Source of the DNA: Piscicola geometra
Taxonomy: Eukaryota > Annelida > Clitellata > Hirudinida > Piscicolidae
Assembly: GCA_943735955.1 (NCBI GenBank)
Contig: OX030957.1
Coordinates: 5,408,301-5,472,300, forward strand
Length of the DNA: 64,000 bases
Direction: 5' to 3'
The position numbers and the translations under genes are program-made. Below are positions 50,107-64,000 of this stretch, one piece after another; the stretch's first letter is position 1; each line of letters starts with the position of its first letter. The notes under the pieces were generated by a model. It did no database searches and was not told the origin of the DNA. It worked only from the letters and a program-made list of their open reading frames with translations.

Positions 50107-50640
50107 ATATAGCGTTAGGGAGACCAAAAACGCGCTCTCACACGTCGAAAGGCAATAAAGAAACTATAATAATTATAATAATTTGTTATAATAATAGTAG
50201 CACTGAGTAGCTTGTATGAATTATTATGAGCGATAAACTAAGTTAAAATAATGAGTTTTCAGCTTAGCTTTGAAAGTTGAAAATTGGTTGATGTGGCGAA
50301 GTGCAGGTGGAAGGGCATTCCAAGTTGTTGGAGCTGCGTGACGGAATGTTCTTTTTGAGATTTTGTTTGTAGTGGATTCTTGGTTGAAGAGAAGAGATGA
50401 AGATTAACGCAGTTGTTTGTTTGATGTTTCGTTGGTTATGAGTTTGCTGAGGTATGAAGGTATTGAAGTTTGTAAAATTTTGAATGTAGATTATGGCGAT
50501 TTAAAAAAATATTCGAAAACGTATAAGTAGCCAGTGATGTTTAATGCGATTTTCACATGATGAGTAAACAAGGTGATGATCTTGAGTGTGATTCCAGCTG
50601 CCTTGTTAAAGACTGACTGAAGACTTGTGATTTTCTACAT
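50107..50640 (-). mobile_element. decayed CR1/L2-like LINE 3' end
   Basis: The minus strand reads SKRTFRHAAPTTWNALPPAL then RHINQFSTFKAKLKTHYFN, the standard C-terminus of CR1/L2-type ORF2. An AT-rich 3'UTR follows and ends in the adjacent (ATT)n tract. Earlier ORF sequence is broken. It is a different family from the 19-22 kb LINE, as the tail differs. Confidence 0.7.
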
Positions 50641-51173
50641 CTTTTTAACCAGATCATATTGTTTTTTTGCCCTTAACACTCTCACTGATTGTTGTAAAGT
50701 AGTTAGGGAAATTGTAGAATTAGTTGATATTTGTTAAAGATGGGGATTGGTATAAAATTGGAAGTTTTTTGAAAATGTGAAGGTTTTTTTAAGTTTTTGA
50801 GGTTGGGAAATTTAGTTGAAGCTGGGTGTTTTTCGATGATATAAAAAGGTGAATTGAGACTGGTGCGTGTTGTTATTTGCATATTTTTATTGTATTATGG
50901 CTACCTTATCATCTATTGCCAAAAAGTTTCAAAAAGTTGAAGATAAGATATAATGCAATTTTCATTTTTTTCCATCATGAGCCCTGGTTTTAAAAATAAC
51001 TTTTATATTACATCATGCCAGATGAAATATTAACTTGGTTTCTTAACTTTTAAATAATTCTTTTAAAGCTTAAAAGTTAATACTCACATAAAATTAAAAT
51101 AAACTATTAAAAATATAACACATATAACACACAAAACTAGCAGTATTATGTATTATTGCAGTATCATTAATAC
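50641..51173. other. TUBE1 3' flank
   Basis: AT-rich sequence after the TUBE1 stop on the minus strand. It must contain the 3'UTR; no single polyA signal stands out. Confidence 0.4.
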
Positions 51174-56536
<5,363 letters not shown>

Positions 56537-56763
56537 TTAGTCTAAAATGATTTAGAAAGCTCTATAAAGATGTTAATTGGTAACTATGACAATTACAGGT
56601 TCGCGAAATTTTTTTTATATGTTTAATAAATATTATTTTAATAATATTTAACACAATAATTTAATATTTTAATTAATAAAAACAATTATAAATATTTATT
56701 ATACTTTTGTAGTTAGTTTATTGTTTTTCCGTTTAGATTCTTTTCTTTTTTCACTAATCCAAG
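56537..56763. promoter_or_regulatory. shared divergent promoter interval, TUBE1/RPL12
   Basis: Only 227 bp separate the TUBE1 start codon (minus, 56536) from the RPL12 start codon (plus, 56764). The interval must hold both 5' leaders and promoters. It is very AT-rich. The RPL12 side ends with a pyrimidine run at 56740-56751 resembling a TOP initiator. No TATA box could be assigned with confidence. Confidence 0.6.
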
Positions 56764-57724
56764 ATGGGCCCCAAGTTCGATCCAACAGAAGTTAAAATCG
56801 GTAATTTATTATAATATAATATTATTTTTTATTTTAAATTTTATTGAATACTTTTTATATTTTTCGTTTTTTTCTATTTATGAAGTTTTTCACGTTAGCC
56901 ACGTGTTTATAGAAATATCCAGTGTTCTACATATTTTAATACGCTATTAACAGTTTATTTGAGAGCTGTCGGAGGTGAAGTCGGAGCAACTTCAGCTCTC
57001 GCTCCCAAGATTGGTCCTCTTGGTCTGAGTCCCAAGAAGGTGGGAGAAGACATCGCCAAGTGCTCGCAAGACTGGAAGGGCCTGAGGATTACAGTGCAAC
57101 TGAAGATCCAGAACAGACAGGCTCAGGTTTCTGTCGTTCCATCCGCTTCCTCGCTCATCATCAAAGCCCTCAAGGAGCCGCCCAGAGACAGGAAGAAGGT
57201 GAAGAACATCAAACACAGCGGCAACCTCACCTTTGACGAAATTCTCGCCATCTCGAAGGTGATGAGGCCACGAAGTATGGCCAAGGAAATGGCAGGAACC
57301 GTCAAGGAAATCCTAGGTGAGTCTGTTCAAGGTCTTGGAATGTCTGATATACTGACTTTAAATGTTTTTTCAAAGTTAAATTCTGTTTTATAAAAGATTT
57401 TCCATTCATTAACCCTGATATATTATTTTCATCTATTCACATACCCATTCTTTTCCAGGTACCTGTCAGTCAGTTGGTTGCACTGTTGACAACGAGGCAC
57501 CCCACAGTATCATCGACAAAATCAACTCAGGAGAGATTGAGATCAAGAATGTTAGTGCATCATTTATTTATTCTTTATGTTCATTTTATAGAAATATTAT
57601 CAACGTAATATTCACCCTCAACCTATTTTTTAACTTGTATATCTTTTCACATTTTTATAATTTAACTTATATTTTATAATTCACACTTGATTTACACAAT
57701 CAAATTTATTTTCAGGATGCCTAA
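56764..57724 (+). CDS. RPL12: ribosomal protein L12 (uL11), 4 exons
   Basis: Cytosolic 60S protein uL11, part of the ribosomal stalk base and GTPase centre. Exons: 56764-56800, 56954-57316, 57459-57550, 57716-57724. All junctions are GT-AG with matching phases, giving 166 residues (human 165). The start [12 protein letters not shown], the block [39 protein letters not shown] and the C-terminal CQSVGC are diagnostic of eukaryotic L12. The last exon codes only Asp-Ala-stop. An AATAAA lies at 57773-57778. A pyrimidine run (CTTTTCTTTTTT) just upstream of the ATG fits a 5'TOP leader, typical of ribosomal protein mRNAs. The gene is head-to-head with TUBE1. Confidence 0.97.
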
Positions 57725-57772
57725 ATGTCATTTGTGGAAGCCAGGCTTTAGACCAATTTGTTCTTTTGGCTT

Positions 57773-57778
57773 AATAAA
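57773..57778 (+). terminator. RPL12 polyadenylation signal AATAAA
   Basis: Canonical AATAAA 49 bases after the RPL12 stop codon, giving a very short 3'UTR as usual for ribosomal protein genes. Confidence 0.8.
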
Positions 57779-58168
57779 GTGTTGAAAATTAATGTTTTGT
57801 CTTTTTCTTTATTCTAGACTACATGTATATGAAAATGGCTTAGTTTGTGTTAATTAATTATTAATAGAAATGAATAGATTCATAACTTGGTAATTCATAA
57901 GTAGTTAGTGTTCTATTAGTATTCGTTATAAAAATCTCATGAATGTAGCAATTAGATTGCAAAATCACTTAGTCAGGACTAAGGCACTTAATGTGGATCA
58001 AACGTCGAATCGATTATAATAATTTATTTCTAAGAATATAAAACGAGTGAGAAAATGTAAGAGTTTATATTAGATTGGAACTAAATAGAAATTGGTTTTT
58101 GTGATGAAAAAAATATAAATATACATTTGTACAAATTAGAAAATATTCTAAATTAAAATGCAAAATTA

Positions 58169-59237
58169 TTAGTTCTTATCGCTTAAAAGTTGCTTAGAGA
58201 TGTCTTCGTGCTTCATTTGTGTGAGTGTTTTCTTCAGATCTTCGATCAGACTGGGTGAGTTCTTGTTGGCTTCCTTCCACACCCACAGCACCTTGAAACT
58301 CTTCTCGTGTCTTGCACCCACGTAGTTTTCGAGTTCATCTAATTCTTCTTTTTCCACCTTCAAGTTCTCTCCAAGGAGTCTCCATTCATCGCTTAACTTT
58401 TTCGCAAGCAAAAGAAGAACCTTGTTGTCGATCGGTTCTGAGAAGGATGTGATTTAATTTGAACATATGAGAATCTCATTAAAGCTGCTTCTGCCATTAT
58501 ACTCATTATTTATTAAAAATTTGATTTTTAAGAATATAAAAAATACAATTGTGACTTAAGCCAACACCTTTGTCTTGATCAGGAACCTCAATACGCTTTT
58601 TTCGCAAGGAAGGTTTTGCAGACAAATTGGTCTTTTTGTTTTGGCGATATTTATCTACAAAAGATTAATGATTCTTAATAGATTAAGGATGACAAATGGC
58701 CTACTTTTAATTAAAGATGAAACAATGTGAGATTGAGAAGTAACTTGACGAACCATTGGTCATGAAGAGAACTTCTTGAGCGATTTCGTCCATCTCGGTG
58801 GCTCTGAGAGCATCGATCAGCTTGGAGATGTGGAAGAGGCTTCCAGAAAGTTCCTTCCATACCATCAAGGCTCTGTAACCCTGGATGAGTGGCTTGTGTT
58901 CTTCAATGGCTTTGAGTTCTTGCTCGTAAACCTCTTCTTTCTGGCTCTTCATCAGCTCTTTGAACACTGGCTTCCACTCACTTCCAAGCTCCTGGGCCAC
59001 CCGTCGGAAGATGGTTATGGTCTTGTGAAGGTCGTCTCCGTCGTGCACTAGCTGCAGGTCCGGCAGGACGATGTTTCGGGACATTCTCTTCTCGAAGGAA
59101 TCGTTGAACTCCCTGTCCATCCGCATGAGGTTTTGGTCCAAGGGAGCGTCCATCACGACCACTCTCGCCAAGTACTCGTCGTAGTCCAGCCCTTCGCCGC
59201 TTTCCTGCGCAACTCCGTTAGATGTTGGTGTAGCCAT
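58169..59237 (-). CDS. double death-domain adaptor-like protein, 3 exons
   Basis: Exons: 59237-58754, 58654-58568 and 58437-58169, with phases 1 and 1, giving 279 residues. Residues about 75-160 form one death domain (AQELGSEWKPVFKEL, YRALMVWKELSG, LIDALRATEMDEIAQEVL). Residues about 200-275 form a second (LAKKLSDEWRLLGENL, FKVLWVWKEA, LKKTLTQMKHEDISKQLL). The short middle exon encodes a basic linker (SLRKKRIEVPDQDKG) that could be a nuclear signal. No transmembrane segment or signal peptide is seen, so a cytoplasmic adaptor in apoptotic or immune signalling is likely by analogy, but the partner is unknown. The exon 1 donor is either GTTCGT at 58753 or GTTACT just downstream; both keep the frame. 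A TTTTAG just before the ATG suggests a 5'UTR intron. The gene is convergent with RPL12. Confidence 0.85.
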
Positions 59238-60741
59238 TCGCTAAAAGATTTAATGATCAAGAAAAAAGTGTGTTTAATACTTCTTAAAAGCGCTTGTATT
59301 AATAGGTTTTAAAGGCTCGCTTAAGTTTGATTTAGTCAGCTGCACTTGAAGTCTCAGTATGACATTATATAGGCTTGCATGGTGCAGCCTGCGTTATAAT
59401 CACAGCTTATCAATCTAATGCATGTGTTTACTGTATTCTTTGCCTTTCCGATGACGAATTCACTTATTCAGAAAACACACATACTGAAGACTAGAAATAC
59501 TATGCTGCCTTTACGGCATATGATATACCTGAATGATTGAGTCAGGTATACTTTAATTGATTGGAAATTATTACTGTACCATGTGTTTCAAATGCTTCTA
59601 TTAATATAGCTTTGTCTGTAGTCCACTCCGATGTGATAAGTTCAATACATTTTTTATAGATATGCCTTTATCAGCTTCATCATATAGCCTATATGTATCA
59701 ATGATATATTGTATCATGATCACTACATATGCATACAAAAGCACAACCCAATTGCGAGGCTAATTCACAGTCTCGAATGAATTTCTTTGAATGTGACTTT
59801 AAGACGCAATAAATCGGAGTTATTTCCGTTCGAAGACGCCTCTGTGCATTGTCAGCTCTCAGCACTGCGTCTTTTTCGACGTCAGCAGGCCTTAGTTGAC
59901 ATTGTAACTCGATTGAGTATTAATAGATCAATGCAATAAAAGAGATATATAAAAAAGTTGAATGAAAGACATTTAAAAAGTCTAATTAAAAAGAATTTCG
60001 ATAAACATCATTTGGTAAATGGTATTTTGAAAAGTCTGAGAAAGTTATTATCGATCGGTAGATGTCATGATGTGATGGCGTTTCTTGGAAAGGAAATTAC
60101 TCACAAACGAAGATTTTGAAAAGCTCACCAAGTCAAATGATGGGAAATGCCAGAAGATCACTTTCAAAGACTTATTTATTTTTATTTCGGCGGTGATAAG
60201 AAAGCAGGGATGGTTAAAGTAAATTGTTTCAGTTTTTAATCGAGCCCTATACCAGTTCCTAAGGTTATCATTAAGCTTAAATGCAAATAATCAGTTAGCT
60301 TTCGAATTAATGTTTACAAGTAAAAGGAAAGACATATTTAATTTTTATATATTCACCAGAATACCCTAACCATCGTCATCACTATTCATCAAGATATCAA
60401 GCCATTCTCTTAATAATTTAATTGCAGCCCATTGCACGCCACTTGAACTTTTTATATATTGAAAAGTCCATGATACGTCATTTTAAAACTCAAATAATTA
60501 TCGTCTTCAGTATAACCACACCAACATTTTCTCATATAAAATCTTCATCTTCCCCTCTTTACCACAATAACACATCATCGTTTGGCTTTATGGTTAGTTA
60601 TTGGCGTTCAAAGATGTGTAAGGTCCTCTCTTACATCACTTCATAATTTTTTTCCCTTGCGCTTCATCGGTTTGGAGCGAGGACCAGTTTACGCTCACCA
60701 ATCTCACTCTTTCGTCATCATCTTCATCGAGTGGCCGCAGA
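59238..60741. other. no feature seen
   Basis: Upstream region of the death-domain gene; promoter elements could not be assigned. Confidence 0.5.
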
Positions 60742-61228
60742 TAAGAGGTCGAGAGGCTTCTCTTCCTGCGGAACGACGGAATGACTCCTCCACACCTTTC
60801 GGTCATTGCTCATGATTCTAACTGGTCGACTTGATGCGATGGCTGTCCTGGATCGATATACAACGAGATTTGTAGTCGGTATAAATCCTTGGTCTGGCAT
60901 GATGTGTTTGTGTTTTCGTCGCAGACTCTCACAACAGTTTCATCGGAGGAAACTCGTAGGCAATGGTCAGTATGTGTGAGTTGGTGATTTCGAGCTATTT
61001 TGCTGATTTTTGTAGAAAGCCTCATTGCTGATGTGTTTACTGAACTGTTGGAATCTCCGATGGCAAGTCTTTGCGAAAACTTAAAGCCTCTTCCACAATG
61101 CTGCCGTGAGTATCTAAGACTCGCAGCCATAGAGGCAAAGATGGCTTGAAAAAGGTGAATCTTGAAATATATTTTCAGCTTTGGTGGTGCAGAATCTTTT
61201 GTAGCTTCGGGAAGGCTGTCCATGCGAA
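60742..61228 (-). mobile_element. dispersed repeat, RTE-like LINE relic, copy 2
   Basis: On the minus strand one frame reads LYGCES, ILTAALWKRL and VFAKTCHRRFQQFSKHISNE, interrupted by stops. This resembles the YGCESWTLTAxLExRIxAFExKCxRR segment that follows the RT domain of many LINEs. About 120 codons later the ending DRKVWRSHSVVP resembles the usual C-terminus. Longer frames here are shadows. Confidence 0.5.
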
Positions 61229-64000
61229 CTCTCCATGTCCAGGAAAGAAAAGGAGTCATTTGAAAAAGTGAAACAACCATTGCATGAAGAATTGACTTTT
61301 TCTAGAATTTTTCTTTTCCGTCGCAGTTTAAATCTTACACGAAGCAGATTTTGTCTTTTTTTAGTTTTTAACTTCAAGTTAAAGTCTTTCATTACCAATG
61401 TCAAGTCAATGATCATACGGTTAAAGTGTCGGTTGTACATTGGCGTTTTTCTCTACAAAATTCTTAATTTCATTGTCAAATCAATCATCATCACTACCTA
61501 CGCGCCAACACAAAAGGCGCCAATATTGTTTTAAAGATCATTATTTATTTTCATTATATAGTCGCTGTGATCGACATTGCGGTCTTATGTAAGAGCCTCT
61601 GTGTCTAGCTCCTTCTTACGCAAGCCAACACGTAATCAAAGGTATTTCTGCATTGGGGCCTCTGTAGATGCCTTTTGTGGGCTGTTAGTCAAGGCACTTG
61701 CCCAGCCGTTATCAACTGGGTGTATTATTTGTCGTGTGCAGCAACTATTTAAAAAATATAATTAAAGAATAGTTTATGCGTTTTAGTTGTACAATTAATA
61801 TTGATTAAATTGATTTGGATATTCATAGAAAAAGTCAATAAAGTTAATTAAAAACTGAATAAACCTAATATTACAATTGATGTTGTTATTATTAGTTCTT
61901 TGTTTATTATTATTAGTTCTCTGTTGTTATTACTATTATTAGTTCTCTGTTATAATTATTTTTGTTTTTTTAGTTATTATTATTGTTTTTTTTAGTTATT
62001 ATTTTTGTTTTTTTTGAGTTATTATTTTTGTTTTTCTAGTTCTTATTTTGTTTTTCTAGTTCTTATTTTGTTTTTCTAGTTCTTATTTTGTTTTTCTAGT
62101 TATTATTTTTATTAAAAACTCATGTTATGACTTACATAAACACGTATCATAGTGAAGTGGCAGATCAAAAGATTTCCAAAAAAAGAGTTTGTAAGGAAGA
62201 ACAGGTGTGAGAGGGGTGGTTGTCCGATGAGTAGGTGGATGGATGGAGGGTGGGATGGATGTGGAAAACCTATTTGAAGAGTTGAGAAGCTAAATTTTTT
62301 TCAAGTATAAGAATGATATGATAGAATAAAATTTATTTTGATTAATGAAAATTTAAATGAGTGTATGAAAAAGTGTTTTCTGGGGTTGAATGGTTACAGA
62401 TGAATAGGAAGGTGTGTGTTAAATTTTTTCTAAAGTATAAAAATAAAAATATATAAAAAATAATTTTTTAATCAATGGAAAAAGTAGATTGATTTATGGA
62501 AAAGGGAATAAAGTCTTTGTATTTTTTGCGGTTGAATGGTTAGAGATGAATGGATGCAAACTCATGAGCACCGATGGGGTACTTCTAATCGCTCCACTGC
62601 CTTCTGAGTGACCATCCAGTCTAGGAGATAATGATGACAGTCTATTTTTATTCATCTAGAATAAATAAAAGTATTAAAAAATCAAAATATAATTTAACAT
62701 AATATTTACATTTTCCTTATTTTTATTGCTATCATCGATAAGAAAAGATTGTCATCATTATGGTGAAATCGGTGCCTTTACCTTTGTTTTTTTCTTAAAA
62801 TTAAAAAAAGACCTGCATAGTTCAATGTTTTACAATTTTTTTCTATAAAAAAAATATGCAAATACTAAAATAATACAATAATTATCTTGTAAAAATACAA
62901 AAGGCAAAAACATCAAAAAGTCGAAATTACGAAACAATATGGCTGCAGTGACATAGAGGCGTTCTGGAGGTAGCTAATTGTGGCTGGTTTGCTGACCTCG
63001 CCTGCGCAATAGTCCTAATGGTCCCGTATGCGGTCGTCTCTAATCGGGCAAGCTTGTGCAATCACCAGCAGTTCTCTCTCTCCTTGCAGGTCTTGTAATC
63101 ATCGCTTGTGATGTAATAACTTTGTGGTTTATGCCGAATGTCTCTTGTCTTTGTGATGGAGTAATGCGTGATTAAGCGGTTTGTACTGAGATTAATGAAT
63201 CTTTTATTAAAAATAATTTATCGATTCAATGTACAAGAAGAATGCATGATGAGTTTCATGCATTACTATGTTAGCAATTTTTGTAACGAATTTATGTTGC
63301 ATGTGGCAAACAATAAAATGGTCGTTATTGATTGCCTAACGGGCACAAATCATAACACGCTTCTCAGCTATAAAAATACTCCAGTCTCGTAAAATAAATT
63401 CCAACGAGAGCATAAAAAGTAAATAAAAATAATAACTAAAAAATCTATAATTATTTCAGTTAAGACCTGAAATCGTTTCAAATTTCCACACAAGTCAAAG
63501 TATCTCACCGCCACTGTACACTCTCAAGTATGAAAGGCGAATAAATTCGCTCGATTGTTTGACATTTGGAGGTAATAAAACGCACATAAACTTCCAAGAC
63601 CGCCCACACCAGAATCATTCTTCGGTGCTGTCATCATCGCCATCAGCTATCTCATCGTAAAAGAGCCATTAACGCTGGAGGATCCTTAACTTCGTCATTC
63701 TCACTTCTACATCGTCTCCCTGCCATTACGTTGTGTTTTCCGCTTTAAAAGGTTTTGATGATAGTTTCGGAGGTATTCGTTTTTTCGTTTATGTTTAAAA
63801 AAAGAATTTATTTATGAGCCTGGGCTCAATGCAAAACTCCCAAACACCATTCACTTATCACTTTTATAAGTCTAATACACAAAAATTGAATCAAAAAGTA
63901 TAAAATACAAAGATTGATCTATAAAAGTACCATTTTAACTTCTTCTAAGCTGGTGTGTAAGCGTTGGAAGAACTGCATGAGATGTTATCACATATGTTGA
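61229..64000. other. no gene recognised
   Basis: Apart from the TTATT tract, only short chance frames (for example 63168-63392) are seen. Confidence 0.5.
61880..62105. repeat. TTATT-rich simple sequence with 20-bp tandem units
   Basis: The interval starts with [21 protein letters not shown] repeats and ends with four near-identical 20-bp units TAGTTCTTATTTTGTTTTTC (about 62,038-62,100). Confidence 0.85.

Overview
The window is nuclear DNA of an invertebrate animal. It is AT-rich, has short GT-AG introns, long (TG)n, (CAT)n and (AAT)n microsatellites, a CR1/L2-like LINE, tRNA-derived SINEs and hAT transposons. The protein-coding genes are clear animal orthologues (epsilon-tubulin, ribosomal protein L12/uL11, a ZMIZ-type SP-RING protein, a double death-domain protein). 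A spiralian such as an annelid or leech would fit the asparagine-rich runs and the repeat content, but that is an inference.

Layout. Positions 1-32,700 are gene-poor. They hold one doubtful terminal exon (about 1,254), a decayed RTE-like LINE piece (6.3-6.8 kb), a MITE (8.8-9.2 kb), a dead hAT transposase (9.4-10.0 kb), a nearly complete LINE on the minus strand (18.95-22.5 kb), a hAT element with a perfect 8-bp target duplication (24,389-25,991), long TG microsatellites (26.1-27.1 kb), a small palindromic MITE (28.5 kb) and a tRNA-derived SINE (29.5 kb). From about 32.7 to 48.2 kb a ZMIZ1/ZMIZ2-like gene runs on the plus strand in at least 14 exons, with a polyQ tract, a PIAS-like SP-RING and a long Asn-rich C-terminal exon. 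A small intronless unknown gene lies opposite at 48.5-49.2 kb, then a LINE relic with an (AAT)n tail at 50 kb.

From 51,174 to 59,237 is a compact gene cluster. TUBE1 (epsilon-tubulin, minus, 13 exons, all phases consistent, 498 residues) lies head-to-head with RPL12 (plus, 4 exons), with 227 bp between start codons. RPL12 is tail-to-tail with a 279-residue protein carrying two death domains (minus, 3 exons). The rest (59.2-64 kb) is gene-free and holds a second copy of the RTE-like piece.

The most striking signal is in TUBE1. The 5' splice site of intron 8, with the last coding bases before it, has been amplified into a 31-copy 27/28-bp minisatellite, giving 31 tandem candidate donors. Other TUBE1 splice sites are built from microsatellites: the intron 4 acceptor ends a (CA)n tract of over 400 bp, the intron 7 donor opens a (GT)n tract, and the acceptors of introns 6 and 8 sit beside (CAT)n. 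A second striking signal is a LINE and a tRNA-headed SINE that share the same 3' hairpin-like tail, as expected of a LINE/SINE mobilisation pair.
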